Source: Ewingella sp049889095 (GTDB lineage: Bacteria > Pseudomonadota > Gammaproteobacteria > Enterobacterales > Enterobacteriaceae). From it: a stretch of DNA of 64,000 bases. The notes under the pieces are model-generated. The model searched no databases, was not told the origin of the DNA, and worked only from the letters and a program-made list of their open reading frames with translations. Made by a program: the position numbers and the translations under genes. The stretch lies in assembly GCA_049889095.1 (NCBI GenBank), contig JBLJFK010000008.1. One strand, given 5' to 3'. Positions 1 through 8,189 of the stretch are shown here, one piece after another (the first letter of the stretch is position 1; every line of letters begins with the position of its first letter).

Positions 1-457
1 CAGGTAGCGCAAAGCGCATCATGGCCGGGAATAAAATTCGCCGGAAGATTTGTGTGCTGGAGAAACCAAATGCCGTAGCAGCTTCGATTTGCCCGCGGGG
101 AACGGCCATAAAAGCGCCACGGAAGGTTTCGGTGAAATACGCACCGTAGATAAAACCCAGCGTAATGATACCGGCACCGAGCGGATCAATATCAATCTGC
201 GCCATACCTAATGATTCTGTCACGCTGTTCAGGAAGATCTGCAGACCGTAGAAAATCAACAACATCAGAACTAAATCTGGCACACCGCGAATTAGCGTCG
301 TGTAACAACCAAAAAATCCTGAGATAAGACGGCTTTTGGAGAGTTTTCCACCCGCACCGATTAAGCCAATAATGACTGCCAGCACAACGGATGAGATGGC
401 CAGTTCCAGTGTGACCAATGTGCCCTGGATAATGACGCCGGAATACCCATATAGCAT
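1..457 (-). CDS. hisQ: Histidine/basic amino acid ABC transporter permease HisQ (partial, 3' end outside window)
   Basis: The first 152 codons are present and the gene runs off the left edge. The protein starts MLYGYSGVILQGTLVTLE and continues with membrane segments and the typical permease stretch GAYFTETFRGAF before the EAA-like loop (VPRGQIEAATAFG) that docks onto the ATPase HisP. HisQ forms the inner-membrane channel with HisM and takes histidine, lysine, arginine or ornithine from the periplasmic binding protein. It lies 136 bp downstream of hisJ on the same strand, separated by a perfect hairpin, which is the layout known in Escherichia and Salmonella. The call rests on family resemblance and context. 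Confidence 0.93.
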   Translation of the reverse strand, partial: MLYGYSGVIIQGTLVTLELAISSVVLAVIIGLIGAGGKLSKSRLISGFFGCYTTLIRGVPDLVLMLLIFYGLQIFLNSVTESLGMAQIDIDPLGAGIITLGFIYGAYFTETFRGAFMAVPRGQIEAATAFGFSSTQIFRRILFPAMMRFALP

Positions 458-547
458 GCTTTTTTCCTGTCTTTGACCGACATCTGTCGCAGGTTATTGT
501 TATGCAGACAATGTTACACCGACAAATAGTGCAAATAATTGGCTGGT

Positions 548-573
548 TACGGCCTGCCAGACAGCAGGCCGTA
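548..573 (-). promoter_or_regulatory. Intercistronic hairpin between hisJ and hisQ
   Basis: TACGGCCTGC at 548-557 pairs perfectly with 564-573 around a 6-nt loop. It starts 20 bp after the hisJ stop codon and is not followed by a T-run, so it looks more like an mRNA-stabilising or processing element than a terminator. In Escherichia/Salmonella the same gap holds a REP hairpin thought to let the binding protein be made in excess over the permease. The same role here is inference. Confidence 0.7.
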
Positions 574-593
574 GAGCGCTATTGCTGAGGTGA

Positions 594-1376
594 TCAGTCG
601 CCGTAAACGTTAAAGTTGAAGTACTTCTTCGCCAGCTTATCGTAAGTACCGTCTTTACGTATTTCGGCAAATGCCTTGTTCAATGCAGCTTTCAAATCAC
701 CATCGTCTTTACGCAAGCCCATACCGGTGCCCACACCAAAGAATTTATCGTCTTTTACTGCCGGACCTGCAAAGACATAGCCTTTACCTGGAGCCTGTTT
801 CAGGAAGCCTTCGCTGCCTGCCACTTCATCCTGGAAAGCCACGTCAAGACGACCGGAGGCCAAATCTGCATAAATCAGATCCTGGTTCTGGTAAGCCACC
901 ACGTTAATACCTTTTGGCTGCCACAAGGCGTTAGCATAGGCTTCCTGAGTGGAGCCTTGCAGGACACCCACGCTTTTACCTTTCAGCGCCTCCAGCGTTG
1001 GCACAATCTTGGTGCCTTTCGGTGCGATCAGACGCGCGTTAGCCGCATAGAGTTTGTCAGTGAAATCAATTTCCTGCTGACGTTTTTCGGTGATGGACAG
1101 GGAAGAGATGATGGCATCTATTTTCTTGGCTTTCAGCGACGGAATAAGCGCATCAAAGTCACTTTCCACGAAAGTACATTTAATCTCAGCACGTTTGCAC
1201 ATTTCGTTGGCTAAATCGATATCAAAACCGACCAGTTTACCGCTAGAGTCTTTTGACTCAAAAGGAGCGTATGTCGGATCGGTGCCGATCTTAATGTCTT
1301 TAGGGACAGCAGCAAAGGCGCTGCTAACGCTGGCTAACGCCAATACCAGCGGAAGAACCTTGAACAACTTTTTCAT
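594..1376 (-). CDS. hisJ: Periplasmic lysine/arginine/ornithine/histidine-binding protein (HisJ/ArgT)
   Basis: A 260-residue solute-binding protein of family 3. It has a signal peptide (MKKLFKVLPLVLALAS..., cleavage near AFA-AVP at residue 22), the ligand-binding stretch GTDPTYAPFE, the family signature GFDIDLANEMC, SSLSITEKRQQEIDFTDKLY and the hinge segment GVLQGSTQEAYA. It delivers basic amino acids to HisQMP. The sequence is a mosaic of what Escherichia separates into HisJ and ArgT: QGSTQEAYAN and the final YGD are ArgT-like, while GTGMGLRK is HisJ-like. Only one copy is seen here, so it may serve both ligands; argT would be an equally fair symbol. A sigma-54-like promoter and NtrC-like sites lie upstream, suggesting nitrogen control. 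Confidence 0.93.
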   Translation of the reverse strand: MKKLFKVLPLVLALASVSSAFAAVPKDIKIGTDPTYAPFESKDSSGKLVGFDIDLANEMCKRAEIKCTFVESDFDALIPSLKAKKIDAIISSLSITEKRQQEIDFTDKLYAANARLIAPKGTKIVPTLEALKGKSVGVLQGSTQEAYANALWQPKGINVVAYQNQDLIYADLASGRLDVAFQDEVAGSEGFLKQAPGKGYVFAGPAVKDDKFFGVGTGMGLRKDDGDLKAALNKAFAEIRKDGTYDKLAKKYFNFNVYGD

Positions 1377-1497
1377 ACATTACCCTCAGTCATTAATCGT
1401 TTGTTGTGGTTGGTCATTTCTGTTGTGTTAGAACATCTTTTTATTATTGGTCATGCCGGTGCAGCTAACGGGAACTGTGTTCCCCTCTGTTTGACTA

Positions 1498-1513
1498 TGC
1501 AGTTTTCATGCCG
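1498..1513 (-). promoter_or_regulatory. Candidate sigma-54 promoter of hisJ
   Basis: Read on the minus strand, the site CGGCATGAAAACTGCA has GG and GC exactly spaced for the -24/-12 elements (consensus TGGCACG-N4-TTGC). It sits about 120 bp upstream of the hisJ start. Salmonella argT is known to be transcribed from an NtrC/sigma-54 promoter. The match is partial, so this is a supported prediction only. Confidence 0.5.
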
Positions 1514-1629
1514 ATTATCCTCCAGTCAGGTTAACTGGCCACCATCAGGCCGATGCGATTAAAATTGCAGCAAGATAACGTCGGGATTCAACAGGATGAA
1601 TAGCGCACAACCACAGAGTGCTACAGAAA

Positions 1630-1668
1630 TGCACCAAAATGAAACAGGCAATGTTTTAATTTGGTGCA
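1630..1668. promoter_or_regulatory. Candidate NtrC upstream activating sites for hisJ
   Basis: TGCACCAAA at 1630-1638 and TTTGGTGCA at 1660-1668 form an inverted pair. Each arm equals a strong half of the NtrC consensus (TGCAC...GGTGCA). They lie roughly 130 bp upstream of the sigma-54-like promoter, a usual enhancer distance. They are close to the 3' end of ubiX but outside it. Confidence 0.5.
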
Positions 1669-1714
1669 ATGTTATCAATTTGTACAAAAGGTGGGCTTAA
1701 ATGGGGAAATACGT

Positions 1715-2287
1715 CTAGCGTCCGCCCTGCCATCGAACAAATAGATCTTCCGGCAGCTCGATATCAAACTGGTCAATCACCCGGTTTACGGTCTGATTGA
1801 TAATATCATCGACGCTAACTGGACGATGATAAAACGCAGGAACCGGCGGCATGATCACCGCACCGAGCTCGGCAGCCTGCGTCATAAGACGCAAATGGCC
1901 CAGATGCAACGGCGTTTCACGCACGCAAAGCACCAGACGTCGGCTCTCTTTGAGCACCACGTCGGCGGCGCGGGTCAGCAGACCGTCGGTATAGCTGTTC
2001 ACAATGCAGGAGAGAGTTTTAATCGAGCAAGGTAAAACCACCATCCCAGTCGTTTTAAAGGAGCCGGAGGAAATGCTGGCGGCGATATCGCGGGAATCAT
2101 GCACGACGTCGGCCAGTTGCTGAACATCACGCAGCGACAGGTCGGTTTCCAGCGTCAATGTCTGGCGGGCAGCGTTGCTCATCACTAAATGGGTTTCGAC
2201 ATCGGCAACGCTTTGCAGAACCTCGAGTAACCGGACGCCAAAAATCGCGCCGCTCGCGCCGGAAATGCCGACAATAAGTCGTTTCAT
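1715..2287 (-). CDS. ubiX: Flavin prenyltransferase UbiX
   Basis: A 190-residue flavoprotein that prenylates FMN to make the prenyl-FMN cofactor of the UbiD decarboxylase in ubiquinone synthesis. The start MKRLIVGISGASGAIFG gives the usual length of about 189 residues and begins with the conserved GxSGA(S/T)G flavin-binding segment; an in-frame start 13 codons upstream would add a non-conserved leader. Also visible are SSGSFKTTGMVVLPCS, RETPL and the C-terminal PVPAFYHRP. It lies downstream of purF on the same strand, as in Escherichia (cvpA-purF-ubiX), but the purF terminator separates them. Confidence 0.96.
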   Translation of the reverse strand: MKRLIVGISGASGAIFGVRLLEVLQSVADVETHLVMSNAARQTLTLETDLSLRDVQQLADVVHDSRDIAASISSGSFKTTGMVVLPCSIKTLSCIVNSYTDGLLTRAADVVLKESRRLVLCVRETPLHLGHLRLMTQAAELGAVIMPPVPAFYHRPVSVDDIINQTVNRVIDQFDIELPEDLFVRWQGGR

Positions 2288-2419
2288 GAAAACTGCCTCT
2301 GAAGAATTGCACCGGAAACGGTGCACTGACTAACCAAAAAGTTATTTTGATGACTTTGCCGCAATGTCCGGGGATAAGCAAGTCCGCCCGGCAGAGGGTT
2401 CACAAGGAATTTCACCCAC

Positions 2420-2464
2420 AAAAAAGGCGCGCCCGCCAGGTGAGTTCACCGGACGGCACGCGCC
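2420..2464 (-). terminator. Terminator of purF
   Basis: On the minus strand a long hairpin (outer stem GGCGCG/CGCGCC, inner arms pairing around TGAACTCA) is followed by a run of six T. It starts 20 bp after the purF stop codon. Confidence 0.85.
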
Positions 2465-2484
2465 GCGAAAAGCGTGCTTAAAAA

Positions 2485-4002
2485 TCAGCCTTCGTTGTGC
2501 ATTTCCAGATTCTCGGCTTCCTGCTGGCCGCGTAACGCCTGAGCGTCATCGTTGCGCAGAGATTCAAGATACTCGAGGTAATTCTGGTCAACGTCTTTGG
2601 TGACATAGACGCCATCGAATACTGAACACTCAAAATGCTCAATATCAGTGTTGTCTTCTTTCACTGCGGCGATCAGATCACTGAGATCCTGGAAAATCAG
2701 TGCATCAGCGCCAATCATCTGCCTGATTTCGCTGACTTCGCGACCATGAGCAATCAGTTCGTTGGCGCTTGGCATGTCGATACCATAAACGTTCGGGAAA
2801 CGAATTTCCGGTGCCGCTGACGCCAGATAAACGCGTTTTGCGCCGGCTTCACGCGCCATCTCAACGATTTGCTGAGAAGTCGTGCCACGCACGATAGAGT
2901 CATCCACCAGCAGGACGTTTTTATCACGGAACTCGGCACGGTTGGCGTTCAGCTTGCGACGTACCGACTTACGACGTTCCACCTGACCCGGCATGATAAA
3001 AGTCCGGCCCACGTATCGGTTCTTCACAAAGCCCTGACGATAAGGCTTGTCGAGGATCCGGGCGATTTCCAGTGCGATATCACAGGAGGTTTCCGGGATC
3101 GGAATTACCACGTCGATGTCCAGATCTTCCCATTCACGGGCAATTTTAGCCCCCAATTTCTGCCCCATGCGCACACGGGCGCTGTAGACGGAAATTTTAT
3201 CGATGAAAGAATCAGGACGCGCGAAATAAACATACTCGAACAGGCACGGATTGTACTGAGGGTTTTCAGCACACAAGCGAGTAAACAACTGGCCTTTTTC
3301 GGTGATATACACCGCTTCACCCGGCGCAACATCACGCAGGAACTCAAAGCCAAGCGTGTCCAGTGCGACGCTTTCTGACGCCACCATGTACTCGTTACGA
3401 CCATCTTCCAGCGTACGCTTACCGATAACCAGCGGGCGGATACCGTGCGGATCACGGAACGCCAACATGCCATGACCGATGATCATCGCCACACAGGCAT
3501 AGGCGCCGCGGATTTTCAGGTTCATGGCAGCCACGGCGGCGAACACGTTGTCAGCTTCCAATGGATAGTGCTGAAAACGGTCAAGCTCACTGGCAAGAAT
3601 GTTAAGCAGAATTTCGGAGTCAGAAGTGGTGTTCACGTGGCGGCGTTGGCCTTCGAACAGGTTACTTCTCAAGTCGTGGGCGTTGGTCAGATTACCGTTA
3701 TGGGCAAGGGTAATGCCGAACGGAGAGTTGACGTAAAAAGGTTGAGCTTCAGAAGCGCTGGAACTGCCAGCCGTTGGGTAACGAACATGGCCAATGCCCA
3801 TGTTGCCCTGCAAGCGTAGCATATGCCGTGCTTCGAACACATCTCTCACCAGGCCATTGGCTTTCCGTAAACGGAAATTATTATTGGCGTCAATGGTGAC
3901 GATGCCTGCGGCATCCTGCCCACGGTGTTGTAACACCGTTAACGCGTCATAAATCGACTGGTTTACCGGCGTGAAACCGGCGATACCGACAATACCGCAC
4001 AT
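2485..4002 (-). CDS. purF: Amidophosphoribosyltransferase PurF
   Basis: 505 residues, full length. It catalyses the first committed step of purine synthesis, converting PRPP and glutamine to phosphoribosylamine. The protein begins MCGIVGIAG, so after Met removal Cys2 is the N-terminal nucleophile of the glutaminase domain. GHVRYPTAG and AHNGNLTN belong to that domain, and the PRPP-binding motif VLLVDDSIVRGTTSQQ lies near residues 363-378 in the phosphoribosyltransferase half. It follows cvpA by 31 bp and very probably shares its promoter, which carries a PurR box. Its own terminator follows. Confidence 0.98.
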   Translation of the reverse strand: MCGIVGIAGFTPVNQSIYDALTVLQHRGQDAAGIVTIDANNNFRLRKANGLVRDVFEARHMLRLQGNMGIGHVRYPTAGSSSASEAQPFYVNSPFGITLAHNGNLTNAHDLRSNLFEGQRRHVNTTSDSEILLNILASELDRFQHYPLEADNVFAAVAAMNLKIRGAYACVAMIIGHGMLAFRDPHGIRPLVIGKRTLEDGRNEYMVASESVALDTLGFEFLRDVAPGEAVYITEKGQLFTRLCAENPQYNPCLFEYVYFARPDSFIDKISVYSARVRMGQKLGAKIAREWEDLDIDVVIPIPETSCDIALEIARILDKPYRQGFVKNRYVGRTFIMPGQVERRKSVRRKLNANRAEFRDKNVLLVDDSIVRGTTSQQIVEMAREAGAKRVYLASAAPEIRFPNVYGIDMPSANELIAHGREVSEIRQMIGADALIFQDLSDLIAAVKEDNTDIEHFECSVFDGVYVTKDVDQNYLEYLESLRNDDAQALRGQQEAENLEMHNEG

Positions 4003-4033
4003 GTTGTCTTTTCCTCATCAGCGCTGCCAAAAA

Positions 4034-4525
4034 CTAGAGATGTTTTGGCAAGAAACTCGACGTGCTCTGCAGGTAGTCAAAGAACCACCTGATGATATAA
4101 CTGAACTGCGGGATCAACTGAGACTGTTTCCAGTCCTCACTTTGTGAAAAACCGGTAAAGGTATCCAGGAAGAACAACATCGCGGAGACAATCAATACGC
4201 CGCGTAGTGCGCCGAAGCACACCCCCAACACTCTGTCAGTGCCGGACAACCCGGTTCGCTCAACCAGAGAGCTAATCACATAGTTGACAATTGCACCTAC
4301 GATCAACGTCGCGATGAACAAGATGGCAATTGCGATCCCATTTCGAACCAATTCATCTTCGAAACGTGTGAAATAGATGGCAAGGTACGGGTAGTAATGA
4401 CTGGCAACAAAGAAGGCGCAAGCCCAGGTTACCAGTGATAAGGCCTCTCGAACAAAACCCCGGACCAGGCTAACTAAAGCAGAAAACCCAATAACCGCAA
4501 TAATGACGTAATCAATCCAGACCAT
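4034..4525 (-). CDS. cvpA: Inner-membrane protein CvpA
   Basis: 163 residues with four hydrophobic segments (near 4-22, 28-48, 62-84 and 100-121) and the family signature VRGFVREALSLVTW. CvpA is needed for colicin V production and for envelope robustness, for example to bile salts; its biochemical activity is not established. It is the first gene of the cvpA-purF operon. A PurR-type operator lies about 70 bp upstream of the start, so it is expected to be purine-repressed together with purF. Confidence 0.95.
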   Translation of the reverse strand: MVWIDYVIIAVIGFSALVSLVRGFVREALSLVTWACAFFVASHYYPYLAIYFTRFEDELVRNGIAIAILFIATLIVGAIVNYVISSLVERTGLSGTDRVLGVCFGALRGVLIVSAMLFFLDTFTGFSQSEDWKQSQLIPQFSYIIRWFFDYLQSTSSFLPKHL

Positions 4526-4595
4526 TAACTATTCCAGTGTGTAATGTAGCCACGTCCGCCTCTGGCACCCATTTCGCGGCGAATTCTAACAGAAA

Positions 4596-4611
4596 AAGAA
4601 AACGTTTGCGT
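4596..4611 (-). promoter_or_regulatory. PurR operator upstream of cvpA-purF
   Basis: On the minus strand the 16-mer reads ACGCAAACGTTTTCTT, which meets every fixed position of the PurR consensus (ANGCAANCGNTTNCNT). It is 71 bp upstream of the cvpA start codon, the same context as the PurR-controlled cvpA promoter of Escherichia. Confidence 0.88.
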
Positions 4612-4707
4612 AGCGGAAATCTGCCGGTCGAACAAATTAATAAGCGCGATGAAAAAAACCTCAATCACCGCAGAAACCTAGAAGATCCTCAATTAACGAT
4701 CTTATAG

Positions 4708-4735
4708 AAAAAGGGCACAAAACGCGTGCCCTTTT
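4708..4735 (-). terminator. Terminator of dedD
   Basis: AAAGGGCAC pairs with GTGCCCTTT around a 7-nt loop, with T-runs on both sides. It lies 36 bp past the dedD stop and before the cvpA promoter, isolating the two transcription units. Confidence 0.85.
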
Positions 4736-4770
4736 CTCTGTTTTAACCACCATATTCTACTACAGTCCGG

Positions 4771-5559
4771 CTATTTACCCGCGTTGTAACTGCGCACTTG
4801 CCCACTCAGTCCACTGATCTTATTCAATTGCGGCAGTGACGATTCCAGCTTCTGTTTCGACGCATCAGGACCGACGAAGATGCGGGTAATTTTCCCCTGC
4901 ACTGGCGTACTCGGTACCGTGTAGGCACGGAACCCGGACAAACGCAGACTGGCGACAATCTCATTAGCTTTCGACGCATTATTCAGCGCACCGAGCTGAA
5001 CTACATAAGACTGCCCGGCGGGCGCTTTCTCTTCCACCTGCGGTTTGTTCTCAACTTTTGGCGGCTCAACGGCTTTCGGTTGCTCAGTCACTTTGGGCTG
5101 TTCAATCGGCTTAGGATGAACCGGCTTCGGTTTTTCTACTGGCTTGGCTTCCACCATTGGCTTGGGCTCAATGACCTTCGGTTTGGTCGGTGCCGGGCGC
5201 GCTGGCTGCACCTGTTTTGGTGGCTCAGTATTTTGAGTAACAGGGGATACCGGCGTTAGGGGCTGCGCATCGGTGTCATCTGGCAGTTCCTGACCCGAAT
5301 TTGCCGGTTGAGTGACCGTATTTCCCTTACCATGCACCGCTTCCACGGCCCCTTCCGGCGGCTGGGCAGGCAACGACTGCGATACCGACGGCACCACGTC
5401 CTGCTCTTGCGTGTCCCCCGGTTTCGGCACTAACGGAATCGATGCAAACTCATCCTCATAGTGCTTTTTCTTCCCGTCAAGCAAACCCGGCAAAATGATC
5501 ACGCCAAGCGCGACCAGAATGATGGTCCCGACCAGACGATTTTGAAACTTACTAGCCAC
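4771..5559 (-). CDS. dedD: Cell-division SPOR-domain protein DedD
   Basis: 262 residues. There is one N-terminal membrane anchor (about 9-27, LVGTIILVALGVIILPGLL), a long Pro/Lys/Glu-rich periplasmic linker (about 95-180, with repeated PKP, EKP and EQPK units) and a C-terminal SPOR domain from about residue 183 (SYVVQLGALNNASKANEIV). SPOR domains bind glycan strands lacking stem peptides at the septum. DedD is larger than in Escherichia (about 220 residues), mainly in the linker. Its start overlaps the folC stop by 8 bp, so the two are co-translated. Confidence 0.95.
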   Translation of the reverse strand: MASKFQNRLVGTIILVALGVIILPGLLDGKKKHYEDEFASIPLVPKPGDTQEQDVVPSVSQSLPAQPPEGAVEAVHGKGNTVTQPANSGQELPDDTDAQPLTPVSPVTQNTEPPKQVQPARPAPTKPKVIEPKPMVEAKPVEKPKPVHPKPIEQPKVTEQPKAVEPPKVENKPQVEEKAPAGQSYVVQLGALNNASKANEIVASLRLSGFRAYTVPSTPVQGKITRIFVGPDASKQKLESSLPQLNKISGLSGQVRSYNAGK

Positions 5560-6823
5560 TGGTTTTCCCCGCGTCTAAAGCAGCCATCACGTGCGCTACG
5601 GTATGAAATGATCCGCAGACAATCACAATATCCTGACTATCAGCATCCTGCATCGCCTGTTGCCAGGCACTAACGACGTCCGTGAACTGATGCGCTTGCT
5701 TCAGATGCACGGCCAGTTCTTCTACGCTGGCACCGCGCGGACCTTCCAGCGGTGCGCAGTACCATTCATCAATTTGTTGTTCCAGACAGGCCAGCGTACC
5801 GGCAATGTCCTTATCATGCAGCATTCCCACAACGGCGCGTACTTTCCCCCCGTTGCGCGGCAGCTCACTCAGCCGCCCGGCCAAATAAGTCGCGGCATGT
5901 GGATTGTGGGCAACGTCGAGGATCAGCCGTGGCGACTCACTCAGGATCTGGAAACGTCCCGGCAATTGGGCCTGTTGCAAACCACTGCGAATAGCTGCCC
6001 CGGAAATATCCAGCGTGGAATAGTGCAAAGCCGCCAGTGCTGTAGCGGCATTCGGCAATGGCACATTAGGCACCGGTAAATCATCCAGCGTCTCCCCGCC
6101 GGCTACTTCCCAGCACCAGCGGTCACTCATGACCTCATAACGCCAGCTTTCACCCACGCGGTACAAATCAGCGCCTTTTTCAGCGGCCACGTCGGCAATC
6201 GACTGCGGCATATCCGGCTCACCGACAATCGCCGGTGCATTGCCACGAAATACTCCGGCTTTTTCACGTCCGATGCTTTCACGGTCAGATCCAAGCCAGT
6301 CGGTATGGTCGAGCGCAATACTGGTCACCACCGCAACGTTGGCATCGACAATATTGGTGGCATCAAGCCGCCCGCCGAGGCCGACTTCGAGGATCACCAC
6401 GTCGAGTTTGGCGTCTTTAAATAAGCGCAGGGCCGATAATGTACTGTACTCAAAATAGGTCAGAGAGATATCTCCGCGTCCGGCTTCAAGCGTAGCAAAA
6501 GATTGGCAATGTGCTTCTTCCGGCAATTCTTCACCCTGAATACGTACGCGCTCGGTGTAACGCACCAGATGCGGCGAACTGTAAACCCCGACGCGTAACC
6601 CGGCGGCGATAAGAATCGCTTCCAGCGTGCGGCAGGTGGTGCCTTTACCATTAGTACCGGCGACGGTGAAAACAAAAGGTGCCGGTTGCAACAGATCCAG
6701 TTTGCTGGCGACGGCTTTGACGCGATCGAGACCGAGCTCTATCGCCTGAGAATGGAGGTGTTCGAGATAATAAAGCCACGCGGCCAAAGGCGACGTGGCT
6801 TGGGGAATAAGTTGATTCTGCAT
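5552..6823 (-). CDS. folC: Bifunctional folylpolyglutamate/dihydrofolate synthase FolC
   Basis: 423 residues. It joins glutamate to dihydropteroate, making dihydrofolate, and extends folate polyglutamate tails. The Mur-ligase-type ATP loop GTNGKGTT lies near residue 55; YSSPHLVRYTERVRI, the central LEVGLGGRLDATN, SIALDHTDWLG and the C-terminal DVAHNPHA are the FPGS signatures. The start MQNQLIPQATSPLAAW is chosen because it matches the family N-terminus; an in-frame start 14 codons upstream would add an unsupported leader. It overlaps dedD by 8 bp and follows accD by 173 bp. Confidence 0.97.
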   Translation of the reverse strand: MQNQLIPQATSPLAAWLYYLEHLHSQAIELGLDRVKAVASKLDLLQPAPFVFTVAGTNGKGTTCRTLEAILIAAGLRVGVYSSPHLVRYTERVRIQGEELPEEAHCQSFATLEAGRGDISLTYFEYSTLSALRLFKDAKLDVVILEVGLGGRLDATNIVDANVAVVTSIALDHTDWLGSDRESIGREKAGVFRGNAPAIVGEPDMPQSIADVAAEKGADLYRVGESWRYEVMSDRWCWEVAGGETLDDLPVPNVPLPNAATALAALHYSTLDISGAAIRSGLQQAQLPGRFQILSESPRLILDVAHNPHAATYLAGRLSELPRNGGKVRAVVGMLHDKDIAGTLACLEQQIDEWYCAPLEGPRGASVEELAVHLKQAHQFTDVVSAWQQAMQDADSQDIVIVCGSFHTVAHVMAALDAGKTSG

Positions 6824-6996
6824 GAGTCTCGTCCAACCTGTATTAGGTTCACTCAGACACGACATTACCTAACGCCGACAGCAGGCAATGCCCCTTTGTC
6901 AGATGCGACAAACAGGATAAAAGCACGGTCTGCTGACGGGAGCGCATGGGATACCCACGCGCACCGTTATGACTGACCGGCTTTTACCTTGGTCAA

Positions 6997-7914
6997 TCAG
7001 GCATCCTGATGATTATCAGCAGCGTTGCTGCTGATGGCTGCCTGAACTTCGGCCACTTTAGGTTCAGGTTGACCGGTTAGCTTGGCCAGGACGCTACCCA
7101 GTTTTGGACGTAAATCGGGACGACGGACAATCATGTCGATCGCGCCCTTTTGAATCAGGAACTCACTGCGCTGGAAGCCTGGCGGCAGTTTTTCACGAAC
7201 GGTTTGTTCGATAACGCGTGGACCGGCAAAACCGATCAGCGCTTTCGGCTCAGCGACATTAATGTCACCCAGCATGGCCAAACTGGCCGAAACACCGCCC
7301 ATGGTCGGGTCAGTCATCACAGAAATGTACGGCAGGCCGCGTTCTTGTAATTTAGCCAACGCCGCACTGGTTTTAGCCATTTGCATAAGCGACATCAGCG
7401 CCTCCTGCATACGGGCACCGCCGCTGGCCGAGAAACAGACCAGCGGGCAGTTATCTTCCATCGCCTGTTCTACGGCACGGACGAAACGCGCCCCGACGAC
7501 GGACGCCATTGAACCGCCCATAAAGGCAAATTCAAATGCTGCAACCACGATAGGCATGCCGTAAAGCGTGCCTTTCATGACTACCATGGCATCTTTTTCG
7601 TCGGTTTCTTTCTGTGCTGCAACCAGACGATCTTTATATTTTTTGGAATCTCTAAACTTCAGAATATCTTTAGGCTCAAGCTCGCTGCCTAATTCAACCT
7701 CGCTGCCTTCATCCATAAAGGTGAAGAGGCGCATCCGTGCAGACATGCGCATGTGATGGTCGCACTTCGGGCAAACCATGAGATTGCGTTCCAGTTCGGC
7801 ACGGTAAAGTACCTGACCGCAGCTGTCACATTTAGTCCAGACACCCTCAGGAATGCTTGCCTTACGGGTTTGCGAGACGTTGCTCTTATTAAGAATTCGT
7901 TCAATCCAGCTCAT
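6997..7914 (-). CDS. accD: Acetyl-CoA carboxylase carboxyltransferase beta subunit AccD
   Basis: 305 residues from MSWIERILNK, the conserved start; the in-frame extension upstream is not conserved in the family. A four-Cys zinc ribbon (C-x2-C...C-x2-C within CDSCGQVLYR and CPKCDHH) covers about residues 27-50. The crotonase-fold carboxyltransferase domain follows, with GGSMASVVG, SASGGARMQEAL and DPTMGGVSASLAMLGD. With AccA it transfers carboxylate from biotin to acetyl-CoA in the first step of fatty acid synthesis. The C-terminal tail after about residue 285 is variable in the family. Confidence 0.98.
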   Translation of the reverse strand: MSWIERILNKSNVSQTRKASIPEGVWTKCDSCGQVLYRAELERNLMVCPKCDHHMRMSARMRLFTFMDEGSEVELGSELEPKDILKFRDSKKYKDRLVAAQKETDEKDAMVVMKGTLYGMPIVVAAFEFAFMGGSMASVVGARFVRAVEQAMEDNCPLVCFSASGGARMQEALMSLMQMAKTSAALAKLQERGLPYISVMTDPTMGGVSASLAMLGDINVAEPKALIGFAGPRVIEQTVREKLPPGFQRSEFLIQKGAIDMIVRRPDLRPKLGSVLAKLTGQPEPKVAEVQAAISSNAADNHQDA

Positions 7915-8189
7915 CGATGACCTTTCTGTTTGAACCCGGCCGAAGCCAGTCCGCTGTTCATGCTGTAACAAGTCCCCTGAAACCTACCCAAAACGTCCGC
8001 CCGCCCTGATACACAAAGGCATAACAGACGCGACACGGAAGGGTTGTTCGCAGGAACAGACCATAAATGTCGCTCATTAAACCATAACAGTACGGCGCTG
8101 TGGATAAAAAACTGGTCCACGTACTTGGTTTAATACCTTTAATGGTAGCGCTGATGCACTATAAAACGTCCTTCTTTGCCGGCATCACA

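Larger units (their letters stand above)
1377..1714. other. hisJ leader and promoter region
   Basis: This 338-bp gap between ubiX and hisJ, both minus strand, holds no credible gene. It contains the sigma-54-like promoter and the NtrC-like inverted pair described separately. No clear sigma-70 promoter or terminator for ubiX was recognised. Confidence 0.6.
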
